DNA of 64,000 nucleotides, taken from NCBI RefSeq assembly GCF_009601685.2, contig NZ_CP045701.2:6200001-6264000 (forward strand), written 5' to 3'. The DNA comes from Pseudomonas brassicacearum (GTDB taxonomy: Bacteria > Pseudomonadota > Gammaproteobacteria > Pseudomonadales > Pseudomonadaceae). Shown piece after piece: positions 46,535 to 55,738 of the stretch (its first letter is position 1; every line of letters starts with the position of its first letter). A program made the position numbers and the translations under genes. Under the pieces are notes generated by a model. It searched no databases. It was given only the letters and a program-made list of their open reading frames with translations, and was not told the origin of the DNA.

Positions 46535-47899
46535 TTAGCCTTGCAACGCACTGAGCGTCAGGTCCAGGCACTGCCGCGCCTTGGTCACCAGTTCATCGAT
46601 CTCGGCCTTGCTGATCACCAGCGGCGGCGCAATGATCATGGTGTCGCCCACCGCGCGCATGATCAGCCCGTTATCGAAACAGAACTGCCGGCAGATCATG
46701 CCCACGCCCTTGCCTTCGTAGCGCTTGCGCGTGGCCTTGTCCTGGACCAGCTCGATAGCCCCCAGCAAACCGACACCGCGCACCTCACCCACCAACGGAT
46801 GATCGTTCAGCTCGCGCAAACGTTTCTGCAAATAGGGTGCCGTTTCAGCATGGACGCGCTCGATGATCTTTTCGTCGCGCAGGATGCGGATGTTTTCCAG
46901 GGCCACCGCGGCGGCCACCGGGTGACCGGAATAGGTAAACCCATGGTTGAAGTCACCACCTTCGTTGAGCACCGCGACCACGTCGTCACGCACGATCAGC
47001 CCGCCCATGGGGATGTAGCCGGAGGTCAGGCCCTTGGCGATGGTCATCATGTGGGGTTTCAACCCGTAGTAGTCGGTACCGAACCACTCACCGGTACGAC
47101 CGAAACCGCAGATCACTTCGTCGGCCACGAACAGGATGTCGTACTTGGCGAGGATTTCCTTCATGCGCGGCCAGTAGCTGTCCGGCGGCACGATCACGCC
47201 ACCGGCGCCCTGGATCGGCTCGGCGATGAAGGCACCGACGTTGTCCACGCCGAGCTCCAGGATCTTCTCTTCCAGCTGGTTGGCGGCCCACACGCCGAAC
47301 TCTTCGGGGCTCATGTCGCCGCCTTCGCCGAACCAATAAGGTTGGGCGATGTGGACAATGCCCGGGATCGGCAGGTCGCCCTGCTCGTGCATATAGGTCA
47401 TGCCGCCCAGGCTCGCGCCGGCCACGGTCGAACCGTGATAACCGTTCTTGCGGCTGATGATGACTTTCTTGTTCGGCTGGCCCTTGATCGCCCAATAGTG
47501 GCGGACCATCCGCAGCATGGTGTCGTTGCCTTCGGAGCCGGAACCGGTGAAGAACACGTGGTTCATGCCTTCAGGGGCGATGTCGGCGATGGCTTTGGAC
47601 AATTCCAGCACCGGCGGGTGGGCCGTCTGGAAGAACAGGTTGTAGTACGGCAGCTCGCGCATCTGTTGGCTGGCGGCATCGGCCAGTTCCTCGCGGCCAT
47701 AACCGACGGCCACGCACCAGAGGCCGGCCATGCCGTCGAGGATCTTGTTGCCTTCACTGTCCCAGAGGTAGACACCCTTGGCGTGAGTGATGATGCGCGG
47801 GCCTTTCTCTTTGAGCTGCTTGAAGTCGCTGAACGGCGCCAGGTGGTGATCGTTGCTCAGGGCCTGCCATTCACGGGTCTGCGGGTTGTTGCGGGTCAT
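46535..47899 (-). CDS. spuC: Putrescine-pyruvate aminotransferase SpuC
   Basis: PLP enzyme, class III, converting putrescine to 4-aminobutanal. The protein has 454 residues from MTRNNPQTREWQALSNDHHL. Substrate-side HLAPFSDF, FFTGSGSEGNDTMLRMVRHY, the PLP Asp in ILFVADEVICGFGRTGEWFG and Schiff-base Lys in MTIAKGLTSGYIPMGG are conserved. The longer frame to 48112 runs into spuB and is discounted. It works downstream of polyamine uptake, in the transaminase branch of putrescine breakdown. Confidence 0.94.
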   Translation of the reverse strand: MTRNNPQTREWQALSNDHHLAPFSDFKQLKEKGPRIITHAKGVYLWDSEGNKILDGMAGLWCVAVGYGREELADAASQQMRELPYYNLFFQTAHPPVLELSKAIADIAPEGMNHVFFTGSGSEGNDTMLRMVRHYWAIKGQPNKKVIISRKNGYHGSTVAGASLGGMTYMHEQGDLPIPGIVHIAQPYWFGEGGDMSPEEFGVWAANQLEEKILELGVDNVGAFIAEPIQGAGGVIVPPDSYWPRMKEILAKYDILFVADEVICGFGRTGEWFGTDYYGLKPHMMTIAKGLTSGYIPMGGLIVRDDVVAVLNEGGDFNHGFTYSGHPVAAAVALENIRILRDEKIIERVHAETAPYLQKRLRELNDHPLVGEVRGVGLLGAIELVQDKATRKRYEGKGVGMICRQFCFDNGLIMRAVGDTMIIAPPLVISKAEIDELVTKARQCLDLTLSALQG

Positions 47900-47957
47900 G
47901 CCAATTCTCCTTTTATCGGTGAGGGCGAAGCTGCCTGAAGCAGCTCCGCCCGGCGCT

Positions 47958-49316
47958 TCAGACGGCGAAGAGCAGGAATTCCCGCTCCCACGAACTGATG
48001 ACGCGCTTGAAGTTTTCATGCTCGGCCCGCTTGACCGCGACGTAGCCTGTGATGAATTTCTTGCCCAGGTATTTCTCGATGGTGGTGCTGTTTTCCATGC
48101 GTTCCAAAGCATCTTCGATGGTCAGCGGCAAACGCAGGTTGCGGCGTTCGTAGCCTCGGCCCACCACCGGCGCGCTCGGGTTGATACCTTCGACCATGCC
48201 GATGAAGCCACACAGCAGGCTGGCGGCAATCGCCAGGTACGGGTTGGCATCGGCACCCGGCAAGCGGTTTTCCACCCGACGGTTCTGCGGCCCGGCATCC
48301 GGCACCCGCAGGCCCACGGTGCGGTTCTCTTCGCCCCACTCCACGTTCACCGGTGCCGATGTGTCCGGCAGGAAGCGGCGGAACGAGTTGACGTTGGGGG
48401 CGAACAGCGGCAACAGCTCGGGGATGAATTTCTGCAGGCCACCGATGTGGTGCAGGAACAGATCGCTCATGGTCCCGTCTTCATTGGAGAAGACGTTCTT
48501 GCCGGTTTCCTTGTCGATGATGCTCTGGTGCAGGTGCATCGCACTGCCCGGCTCGCCGGTCATGGGCTTGGCCATGAAGGTGGCGGCCACGTCGTGCTTG
48601 AGGGCCGCCTCGCGCATGGTGCGCTTGAACACCAGGATCTGGTCGGCCAGGGACAGGGCATCGCCATGACGGAAATTGATTTCCATCTGCGCCGTGCCGT
48701 CCTCGTGGATCAGGGTATCGAGGTCAAGCTCCTGCAGTTCGCACCAGTCGTAGACGTCTTCGAACAGCGGGTCGAATTCGTTGGCCGCCTCGATCGAGAA
48801 AGACTGACGGCCGGTTTCCGGACGGCCGGAGCGGCCAACGGGCGGTTGCAGCGGAAAGTCCGGGTCGTCGCTGCGCTTGGTCAGGTAGAACTCCATTTCC
48901 GGCGCGACGATCGGCTGCCAACCCTTGTCGGCGTAGAGCTTGAGCACTTTCTTGAGCACGTTGCGCGGCGACAGCTCGATGGGGTTGCCCTGCTTGTCGT
49001 AGGCGTCGTGGATGACCTGGGCTGTGGGCTCGATGGCCCAGGGCACAAGGAATACTGCGTTCTCGTCCGGGCGGCAGATCATGTCGATGTCAGCAGGGTC
49101 GAGCAGTTCGTAATAGATGTCGTCTTCGACATAGTCGCCCGTAACGGTCTGGAGCAGAACGCTCTCGGGCAGGCGCATGCCTTTCTCGGCGATGAACTTG
49201 TTGGTCGGCGAGATCTTGCCCCGGGTGATACCGGTGAGGTCGCCAATCATGCATTCGACTTCTGTGATCTTGTGGTCTTTCAACCAATCGGTGAGCTGGT
49301 CGAGGTTGTTACTCAT
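47958..49316 (-). CDS. spuB: Gamma-glutamylpolyamine synthetase SpuB
   Basis: Glutamine-synthetase-fold ligase that joins glutamate to putrescine (PuuA-like). The protein has 452 residues. The N-terminal beta-grasp begins VECMIGDLTGITRGKISP; the catalytic domain has PEMEFYLTK, SMHLHQSIIDKETG and NRRVENRLPGADANPYLAIA, the glutamate/metal binding region. It shares its fold with spuI on the other side of the promoter. Same strand as spuA (40 bp upstream) and spuC (58 bp downstream). Confidence 0.93.
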   Translation of the reverse strand: MSNNLDQLTDWLKDHKITEVECMIGDLTGITRGKISPTNKFIAEKGMRLPESVLLQTVTGDYVEDDIYYELLDPADIDMICRPDENAVFLVPWAIEPTAQVIHDAYDKQGNPIELSPRNVLKKVLKLYADKGWQPIVAPEMEFYLTKRSDDPDFPLQPPVGRSGRPETGRQSFSIEAANEFDPLFEDVYDWCELQELDLDTLIHEDGTAQMEINFRHGDALSLADQILVFKRTMREAALKHDVAATFMAKPMTGEPGSAMHLHQSIIDKETGKNVFSNEDGTMSDLFLHHIGGLQKFIPELLPLFAPNVNSFRRFLPDTSAPVNVEWGEENRTVGLRVPDAGPQNRRVENRLPGADANPYLAIAASLLCGFIGMVEGINPSAPVVGRGYERRNLRLPLTIEDALERMENSTTIEKYLGKKFITGYVAVKRAEHENFKRVISSWEREFLLFAV

Positions 49317-49356
49317 AAATGCCTCTAGGCGTGAGTTTCCTGACTGCTATTAGTCG

Positions 49357-50133
49357 TCAGGCGTTGTTTGACGCATCGGCGTCGCGTTGGATTGCCCTTG
49401 CTCGGCAGGCATCGCCAAATGCCTGGAAAATCGCAAGGTAGTGCGGGTTAGAGCTTACCTCCCATTCGGGGTGCCATTGCACACCTAAAGCAAAAGCCTT
49501 GCCTTTTGGCACCGAAACCGCCTCGATCAGGCCATCGGGCGCCACCGCTTCGGCCCGCAACCCAGGCGCCAGGCGGGCGATGCCTTGGCTGTGGATCGAA
49601 TTGACCGCTATCTGTTGAGGCAGCCCCAGGCCTGCCAGTACACCGCCAGGCTGGATATGCACGGCGTGGGCAGGGCCGTATTGGACATCCACCGCTTGAG
49701 TATCGTCTTCACGATGATCGATGAAGGTTCCGACTTCATGAACTTTCTGATGCAGGCTGCCGCCAAAGGCGACGTTCATCTCTTGGAACCCACGGCAAAT
49801 GCCCAGCACCGGGATGCCCGCATCGACAGCGGCGCGGATCAGCGGCAAGGTGGCGGCGTCCCGTGCAGGATCATGAGCAGTGCCTGGCGCACTGGCCGGG
49901 CCTTGGTAATGAAAAGGTTCTATATTGGAAGGAGAGCCGGTAAAGAGGATACCGTCCAGAGCGTCCAGAATATCGGACGGCGAAAACAGATCCGCCATGG
50001 ACGGGATCAGCACTGGCAAGCCCTTGGCGGCTGTCGCGACAGCCCGGGCATATTTGTCGCCGGTGGTGTGATAAGCATGCAGACCGATCTGCTTGGAGCA
50101 GGTGGTGATGCCGATTAACGGCAGGCGAGACAT
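49357..50133 (-). CDS. spuA: Gamma-glutamyl-GABA hydrolase-like amidotransferase SpuA
   Basis: Class I glutamine amidotransferase-like hydrolase (PuuD type) that releases glutamate from gamma-glutamyl intermediates. The protein has 258 residues. Catalytic Cys is in PVLGICRGFQEMNVAFGG and His/Glu in GVQWHPEWEV. GILFTGSPSNIEPFHY is family-typical. It is the first gene of the eight-gene spuABCDEFGH operon and divergent from spuI. Confidence 0.93.
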   Translation of the reverse strand: MSRLPLIGITTCSKQIGLHAYHTTGDKYARAVATAAKGLPVLIPSMADLFSPSDILDALDGILFTGSPSNIEPFHYQGPASAPGTAHDPARDAATLPLIRAAVDAGIPVLGICRGFQEMNVAFGGSLHQKVHEVGTFIDHREDDTQAVDVQYGPAHAVHIQPGGVLAGLGLPQQIAVNSIHSQGIARLAPGLRAEAVAPDGLIEAVSVPKGKAFALGVQWHPEWEVSSNPHYLAIFQAFGDACRARAIQRDADASNNA

Positions 50134-50411
50134 GAAGCACCCCGGTATTATTGCTGTTATGGGTTTGAATCGAGCTTAGCCTTGTTCATTTTTTTACACA
50201 ACACCCCCGTAAAAAATACAACACGGCCCGCTCAAGCCTGCGGGCGCCAAGCCCCCTTAACGGGAAAAAACGCCCCAAATTGCCTCAAAAAAGCCCTGCA
50301 GGTGCTTTTTTAGGGCAAAAAAGGCCCTGCTTGACTTCGGCATGCCGTTCGGGTTGACTGGGTTTGGAAGAGATCAATGATTGATATTTTTAACAACAAA
50401 GGTGTTGCATC
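50134..50411. promoter_or_regulatory. Divergent spuA / spuI control region
   Basis: 278 bp, markedly AT-rich for this genome. Near the spuA side, two related blocks TTTTTTACACAACACCC (about 50190-50206) and AAAAAATACAACACGG (about 50212-50227) form direct repeats ~22 bp apart, about two helical turns, fitting an operator. TTGACT at 50354-50359 is a possible -35 for spuI. Regulator not identifiable from sequence. Confidence 0.55.
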
Positions 50412-51788
50412 ATGTCGGTACCCCCGCGTGCCGTTCAGCTTAACGAAGCGAACGCGTTCCTTAAGGAACATCCTGAGGTTCTGTACGTTGACCTTCTGAT
50501 TGCGGATATGAATGGTGTGGTGCGCGGCAAGCGCATAGAACGCACCAGCCTCCACAAGGTTTACGAGAAAGGCATCAACCTGCCGGCCTCTTTATTTGCC
50601 CTGGATATCAATGGCTCCACGGTGGAAAGCACCGGCCTGGGTCTGGACATCGGCGATGCCGACCGGATCTGTTATCCAATCCCTGACACCCTGTGCAACG
50701 AGCCTTGGCAGAAGCGCCCGACTGCGCAACTGTTGATGACCATGCACGAACTTGAAGGCGAGCCTTTCTTCGCCGACCCGCGTGAAGTCCTGCGCCAAGT
50801 CGTGACCAAGTTCGATGAACTGGGCCTGACCATCTGCGCCGCATTCGAGCTGGAGTTCTACCTGATCGACCAGGAGAACGTGAATGGACGCCCACAACCG
50901 CCCCGCTCGCCGATCTCCGGCAAACGCCCGCACTCGACACAGGTCTACCTGATCGATGATCTCGACGAATACGTCGATTGCCTCCAGGACATTCTGGAAG
51001 GGGCCAAGGAGCAAGGCATTCCTGCCGACGCCATCGTCAAGGAAAGTGCCCCGGCGCAGTTCGAAGTGAACCTGCACCATGTGGCCGACCCGATCAAGGC
51101 CTGCGACTATGCGGTCCTGCTCAAGCGTCTGATCAAGAACATCGCCTACGACCATGAAATGGACACCACCTTCATGGCCAAGCCTTATCCGGGCCAGGCG
51201 GGTAATGGTCTGCATGTCCACATCTCGATTCTTGATAAAGATGGCAAGAATATTTTTGCCAGCGAGGATCCCGAGCAGAACGCCGCACTGCGTCACGCGA
51301 TCGGCGGTGTGCTCGAGACCCTGCCCGCGCAGATGGCTTTCCTCTGCCCGAACGTCAACTCCTACCGTCGTTTCGGCGCACAGTTCTACGTGCCGAACTC
51401 GCCGACCTGGGGCCTGGACAACCGCACCGTGGCTTTGCGCGTTCCTACCGGTTCGGCCGATGCCGTGCGCCTGGAACACCGCGTCGCCGGTGCCGATGCC
51501 AACCCGTACCTGCTGATGGCCGCCGTGTTGGCAGGCGTTCACCATGGCCTGGTCAACAAGATCGAGCCCGGGGCGCCAGTGGAAGGCAACAGCTACGAGC
51601 AGAACGAGCAAAGCCTGCCGAACAACTTGCGTGATGCCTTGCGCGAGCTGGACGACAGCGAAGTCATGGCCAAGTACATCGACCCGAAATACATCGATAT
51701 CTTCGTGGCCTGCAAGGAGAGCGAGCTGGAGGAGTTCGAACACTCCATCTCCGACCTTGAATACAACTGGTACCTGCATACCGTGTAA
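50412..51788 (+). CDS. spuI: Gamma-glutamylpolyamine synthetase SpuI
   Basis: Second glutamine-synthetase-like ligase of polyamine use. The protein has 458 residues. VDLLIADMNGVVRGKRIER, AAFELEFYLIDQENVNGR, GLHVHISILDKDGKNIF and VRLEHRVAGADANPYLLMAA are the conserved blocks. It is divergent from spuA and ends in a strong terminator, so it forms its own transcription unit. It probably glutamylates a different polyamine from SpuB, by analogy with P. aeruginosa, where several such ligases share the task. Confidence 0.92.
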   Translation: MSVPPRAVQLNEANAFLKEHPEVLYVDLLIADMNGVVRGKRIERTSLHKVYEKGINLPASLFALDINGSTVESTGLGLDIGDADRICYPIPDTLCNEPWQKRPTAQLLMTMHELEGEPFFADPREVLRQVVTKFDELGLTICAAFELEFYLIDQENVNGRPQPPRSPISGKRPHSTQVYLIDDLDEYVDCLQDILEGAKEQGIPADAIVKESAPAQFEVNLHHVADPIKACDYAVLLKRLIKNIAYDHEMDTTFMAKPYPGQAGNGLHVHISILDKDGKNIFASEDPEQNAALRHAIGGVLETLPAQMAFLCPNVNSYRRFGAQFYVPNSPTWGLDNRTVALRVPTGSADAVRLEHRVAGADANPYLLMAAVLAGVHHGLVNKIEPGAPVEGNSYEQNEQSLPNNLRDALRELDDSEVMAKYIDPKYIDIFVACKESELEEFEHSISDLEYNWYLHTV

Positions 51789-51800
51789 GCGGGTTGCAGT

Positions 51801-51841
51801 AAAAAAACGCCGCAGGCCTTCGGGACTGCGGCGTTTTTTTA
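51801..51841 (+). terminator. Rho-independent terminator after spuI
   Basis: AAAAAAACGCCGCAG-loop-CTGCGGCGTTTTTTT: 9-bp G+C-rich stem with A- and T-runs, 13 bp after the stop. Confidence 0.93.
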
Positions 51842-51869
51842 TATTTGGGTGGATGGCCGCCTTCGGCGG

Positions 51870-51968
51870 ATCGCGAGCAAGCTCAGCTCCCACAGAGGGG
51901 CTCTTCTGATCATTTGGTCTGATTCACAATATATTGCTCTGTGGGAGCAAGGCTTGCCCGCGATGACG
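51870..51968. repeat. REPIN
   Basis: TCGCGAGCAAGCTCAGCTCC and inverted CTGTGGGAGCAAGGCTTGCC...CGCGATGAC with ~45 bp between. Both halves carry one- or two-base insertions relative to others here (AGCTCAGCTCC, AGCAAGGCTTG), showing drift. Confidence 0.8.
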
Positions 51969-52029
51969 GCCCGGCAGACAACACATAAATCGACTCGTAC
52001 AATGCCCGGCAGCCCCGCAGGAGACGTCC

Positions 52030-52662
52030 ATGACGCGCATCGCCACCCCCCGCAAACCCCGCGCACGCAGCCAGGCCCGGATCGACAGCATTCTTGATGC
52101 CGCCCGTACGCTGCTTACCGCCGAAGGCGTGGCCAGCCTGTCGATCTACAGCGTCGCCGAGCGCGCCGGGATCCCGCCCTCTTCCGTGTACCACTTCTTC
52201 GCCAGCGTCCCGGCCCTGCTCGAAGCCCTGACCGCCGACGTCCACGCCGCCTTTCGCGCCTGCCTGCAAGCACCGATCGATCATGCGGCGCTGAACCATT
52301 GGCACGACCTGTCACGGCTGGTGGAACAGCGCATGCTCACCATCTACAGCCAGGACGCCGCCGCCCGCCAATTGATCCTGACCCAGCATGGCCTGACCGA
52401 AGTCACCCAGGCCGACCGTCAGCACGACCTCGAGCTGGGCGACCTGATGCATAAGGTGTTCGACCATCATTTCGAACTGCCGACCCTGCCCGACGACGTC
52501 GACGTGTTCGCCCTGGCCATGGAACTGGGCGACCGCGTCTACGCCCGCTCGGTACAGCAACACGGCCAGATCACCCCGCGCATGGCCGAAGAAGGCATGC
52601 GGGTGTTCGATGCATACCTGGGGCTGTATCTGCCGCCGTATTTGCCCAAGCGCTCTGATTGA
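52030..52662 (+). CDS. TetR family regulator
   Basis: The protein has 210 residues. The HTH is at the N-terminus (IDSILDAARTLLTAEGVASL, SIYSVAERAGIPPSSVYHFF), followed by an alpha-helical ligand domain. It lies after spuI on the same strand, but the terminator and REPIN separate them. P. aeruginosa has TetR AguR beside its spu/agu genes; here no aguBA is adjacent, so I do not apply that name. Its target may be the polyamine genes or itself. Confidence 0.8.
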   Translation: MTRIATPRKPRARSQARIDSILDAARTLLTAEGVASLSIYSVAERAGIPPSSVYHFFASVPALLEALTADVHAAFRACLQAPIDHAALNHWHDLSRLVEQRMLTIYSQDAAARQLILTQHGLTEVTQADRQHDLELGDLMHKVFDHHFELPTLPDDVDVFALAMELGDRVYARSVQQHGQITPRMAEEGMRVFDAYLGLYLPPYLPKRSD

Positions 52663-52680
52663 TCGTTGATCGCCAGGGAC

Positions 52681-52717
52681 CGGAAAGCCCCGAAGGGCTC
52701 TCACCTTCCGGGGCTGT
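52681..52717 (-). terminator. Possible terminator of the ssu operon
   Basis: Minus strand AGCCCCG (with GAAGG) pairing with CTTCGGGGCT around a GTGAGAG loop, followed only by TTTCC. It lies 15-51 bp past the ssuF stop. The stem is good but the T-run is poor. Confidence 0.5.
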
Positions 52718-52731
52718 GGGTCAAGCATCGC

Positions 52732-52947
52732 TCACAATTTGGCGATAGACACCTCGGTGGATTTGACGAAGGCGATCACTTCGCTGCCGATCGCCAGTTC
52801 CAACTCCTTGACCGAGCGGGTGGTGATGACCGACGTGACGATGCCCGACGCGGTCTGCACGTCGATTTCCGACAGCACGTCGCCTTCGACGATTTCCTTG
52901 ATGGTGCCTTTGAACTGGTTGCGTACGTTGATGGCTTTGATAGTCAT
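52732..52947 (-). CDS. ssuF: Molbindin-like protein SsuF
   Basis: The protein has 71 residues and a single Mop/TOBE domain (MTIKAINVRNQFKGTIKEIV... VTSVITTRSVKELELAIGSE... AFVKSTEVSIAKL). It is the size and fold of molybdate/tungstate-binding molbindins. It is the last gene of ssuEADCBF; in P. putida the homologue is part of the sulfonate-use operon although its molecular role is not established. Longer frames to 53052 overlap ssuB and are discounted. Confidence 0.9.
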   Translation of the reverse strand: MTIKAINVRNQFKGTIKEIVEGDVLSEIDVQTASGIVTSVITTRSVKELELAIGSEVIAFVKSTEVSIAKL

Positions 52948-52972
52948 GGTGTCGATTCCTGTCTGGATGAAG

Positions 52973-53779
52973 TTATTGCGCCCAACGCAATTGCGTAGGC
53001 AAGGGTGAAACGGGGTCGGGTTCCGGCGGTTGGCCGGGCAAGGACAGCACACGGGTGAGGACTTCGGTTTCCAGGCTCGCCAGGCGATGAGAGCCGCGAA
53101 CCCGCGGGCGTGGCAGGTCGATAGTCAGGTCGAGGCCGATATGGCCGTCCTCGATCAAGATCACCCGATCGGCAATCGCTACCGCCTCGCTGACGTCGTG
53201 GGTCACCAGCAACACCGTGAAGCCGTGCTGCTGCCAGAGGTTTTCGATCAGCTGCTGCATCTCGATGCGGGTCAGTGCGTCCAGCGCCCCCAAGGGTTCG
53301 TCGAGCAGCAACAGGCGTGGCTGATGAATCAGGCCGCGGGCCAGGGCCACTCGTTGTTTCTGTCCGCCGGACAACGCCGCCGGCCATTCGTGGGCGCGAT
53401 CGGCCAAGCCGACGGCTTGCAGTGCCTGCAACGCCTGCGGGCGCCAGTTGCCTTTTAGTCCAAGGCCGACGTTGTCGATGACTTTTTTCCAGGGCAGCAA
53501 ACGCGCTTCCTGGAACATCAACCGCGTGTCCTGTTGCGCAGCACTCAACGCTGCCGAGCCCGCCAGCAGTTGGCCGTCCGTGGGTTGGTCGAGGCTGGCC
53601 AGCAACCGCAACAAGGTACTTTTGCCGCAGCCACTGCGACCGACCACGGCCACGAACTGCCCGGCCGGGATATGCAGGTCGATGTCGCGCAACACTTGGC
53701 GCGTGCCAAAGGTTTTTTGCAGCTTGCGCACTGCCAGCGAGATACCACGGCGCAGGCACGGCGGTTGTTGGGCGGTCAT
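52973..53779 (-). CDS. ssuB: Aliphatic sulfonate ABC transporter ATPase SsuB
   Basis: The protein has 268 residues. Walker [17 protein letters not shown]-loop [11 protein letters not shown], signature [15 protein letters not shown], Walker [13 protein letters not shown] and H-loop [10 protein letters not shown] are intact. The [16 protein letters not shown] segment after the Q-loop is typical of nitrate/sulfonate/taurine importers. It is 4 bp overlapped with ssuC upstream. The start is the ATG at 53779. Confidence 0.94.
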   Translation of the reverse strand: MTAQQPPCLRRGISLAVRKLQKTFGTRQVLRDIDLHIPAGQFVAVVGRSGCGKSTLLRLLASLDQPTDGQLLAGSAALSAAQQDTRLMFQEARLLPWKKVIDNVGLGLKGNWRPQALQALQAVGLADRAHEWPAALSGGQKQRVALARGLIHQPRLLLLDEPLGALDALTRIEMQQLIENLWQQHGFTVLLVTHDVSEAVAIADRVILIEDGHIGLDLTIDLPRPRVRGSHRLASLETEVLTRVLSLPGQPPEPDPVSPLPTQLRWAQ

Positions 53780-54558
53780 GCGACACCTCCCTTGTTCACC
53801 TGGTACGCCGGGTGCCAACGCAGCCAGACCCGTTCAAGCCCGCGGGCGGCAAGGTCGGCCAGCTTGCCCAGCACGGCGTACAAGAGAATCGCCAGCACCA
53901 CCACATCGGTCTGCAGGAACTCCCGGGCATTCATCGCCAGATAGCCGATGCCAGAGCTGGCCGAGATGGTTTCCGCCACGATCAGCGTCAACCACATGAA
54001 ACCCAGGGCAAAGCGCACACCCACCAGGATCGAAGGCAAGGCCCCCGGCAGGATCACCTGGCGAAACAGGCTGAAACCGGACAAGCCGTAGCTGCGGGAC
54101 ATTTCCACCAGCGCTGGGTCGACGTTGCGAATGCCGTGGTAGGTGTTGAGGTAAATCGGGAACAACGTGCCCAACGCCACCAGGAAAATCTTCGCCGACT
54201 CATCGATGCCAAACCACAGGATCACCAGCGGAATCAGCGCCAGGTGCGGGATGTTCCGGACCATTTGCACGGAACTGTCCAACAGGCGCTCGCCCCACTT
54301 CGACAAACCGGTGATCAAGCCCAGGGCCAGGCCGATACCGCCGCCGATCAGGAATCCGACCGCTGCGCGCCAACCGCTGATCGCCAGGTGCGTCCAGATC
54401 TCGCCGCTGCGCACCAGGTTGACCCCGGCCTCGATCACGGCCACGGGTGTCGGCAGGATCCGCGTGGATAACCAACCGGCCGATACCGACAGTTGCCATA
54501 CCGCCAGCAACAGCAGCGGCACCGCCCAAGGCGCGAGGTTGTGGATGATTTTCTTCAT
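53776..54558 (-). CDS. ssuC: Aliphatic sulfonate ABC transporter permease SsuC
   Basis: The protein has 260 residues from [20 protein letters not shown]. Six membrane segments and the permease EAA loop ([22 protein letters not shown]) are evident. [21 protein letters not shown] is the typical second cytoplasmic-side motif. It lies 7 bp after ssuD; the earlier in-frame start would overlap ssuD. Confidence 0.93.
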   Translation of the reverse strand: MKKIIHNLAPWAVPLLLLAVWQLSVSAGWLSTRILPTPVAVIEAGVNLVRSGEIWTHLAISGWRAAVGFLIGGGIGLALGLITGLSKWGERLLDSSVQMVRNIPHLALIPLVILWFGIDESAKIFLVALGTLFPIYLNTYHGIRNVDPALVEMSRSYGLSGFSLFRQVILPGALPSILVGVRFALGFMWLTLIVAETISASSGIGYLAMNAREFLQTDVVVLAILLYAVLGKLADLAARGLERVWLRWHPAYQVNKGGVA

Positions 54559-54565
54559 GGCCGCC

Positions 54566-55714
54566 TCAGCTCTGGGACGCGGCTTTGGGAAGAATATCGT
54601 TGGCGACCATTTCACCGAACGGGCTCACATAGCCCTGGCTCCTGGACCACTCCGGGCGCTCCACGTCCAGGTGCGGGAACAGCAGTTCCGCCACGCGATA
54701 GGACTCTTCCAGGTGTGGATAACCGGAGAAAATAAAGGTGTCGATGCCAAGATCGGCGTATTCCTTGACCCGCGCCGCCACGGTCGGGCCATCGCCCACC
54801 AGCGCCGTGCCGGCCCCGCCGCGCACCAGGCCGACACCGGCCCAGAGGTTGGGGCTGACTTCCAGCTTGTCGCGACGGCCACCGTGCAGGGCGGCCATGC
54901 GTTGCTGGCCCACCGAGTCGAAGCGCGCCAGGGAAGCCTGGGCAAGGGCAATGGTCTCGTCGTCCAGGTGGGAAATCAGCCGGTCGGCCGCTTGCCAGGC
55001 TTCGGCGCTGGTTTCACGTACGATCACATGCAGGCGGATGCCGAATCGCACGGTACGGCCAAGCTTCGCGGCCTTGGCTCGCACTTGTTCGATTTTCTGT
55101 GCGACAGCTGCGGGCGGCTCGCCCCAGGTCAGCACCATGTCCACCTGCTCGGCCGCCAAATCCTGGGCGGCTTCGGAGGAGCCGCCGAAGTACAGCGGTG
55201 GTCGCGGTTGCTGGATCGGCGGATAGAGCAGCTTGGCGCCCTTCACACTGATGTGCTCACCGTCGTAATCCACGGTTTCGCCTTCCAGCACCCGACGCCA
55301 GATGCGGGTGAATTCCACCGACGCCTGGTAGCGTTGCTCGTGGTCCAGGAACAGGCCGTCGCCGGCCAACTCATCCGGGTCGCCGCCGGTCACCAGGTTG
55401 AACAGAGCACGTCCGCCGGATAACCGGTCGAGGGTCGCGGCTTGGCGCGCTGCCACCGTTGGAGAAATGATCCCGGGGCGCAGGGCAACGAGGAATTTCA
55501 GGCGCTGGGTCACCGGAATCAACGAAGCGGCCACCAGCCAGGAGTCCTCGCAGGAACGCCCGGTGGGAATCAACACGCCGCCGAAACCCAGTCGATCTGC
55601 CGCTTGGGCAACCTGCTGCAGGTAACCGTGATCGACGGCGCGGGCACGTTCGGCAGTGCCAAGGTAATGGCCGTCGCCATGGGTAGGCAGGAACCAGAAA
55701 ATATTGAGGCTCAT
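54566..55714 (-). CDS. ssuD: FMNH2-dependent alkanesulfonate monooxygenase SsuD
   Basis: Desulfonates alkanesulfonates to aldehyde and sulfite using FMNH2 from SsuE. The protein has 382 residues, a luciferase-like TIM barrel: [15 protein letters not shown] at the start, [34 protein letters not shown] and [20 protein letters not shown]. The C-terminal [16 protein letters not shown] is standard. Confidence 0.96.
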   Translation of the reverse strand: MSLNIFWFLPTHGDGHYLGTAERARAVDHGYLQQVAQAADRLGFGGVLIPTGRSCEDSWLVAASLIPVTQRLKFLVALRPGIISPTVAARQAATLDRLSGGRALFNLVTGGDPDELAGDGLFLDHEQRYQASVEFTRIWRRVLEGETVDYDGEHISVKGAKLLYPPIQQPRPPLYFGGSSEAAQDLAAEQVDMVLTWGEPPAAVAQKIEQVRAKAAKLGRTVRFGIRLHVIVRETSAEAWQAADRLISHLDDETIALAQASLARFDSVGQQRMAALHGGRRDKLEVSPNLWAGVGLVRGGAGTALVGDGPTVAARVKEYADLGIDTFIFSGYPHLEESYRVAELLFPHLDVERPEWSRSQGYVSPFGEMVANDILPKAASQS

Positions 55715-55738
55715 GGAGTGGTCTCCTAAGGGATCGAA

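Noticed and set aside
50134..50411. A sigma-54 (-24/-12) promoter for spuI or spuA
   Set aside because: I looked for GG-N10-GC with flanking consensus on both strands and found only poorly spaced matches.
52030..52662. Naming the TetR gene aguR from its closeness to spu genes
   Set aside because: No agmatine genes (aguBA) are adjacent and the terminator isolates it; homology cannot be tested here.
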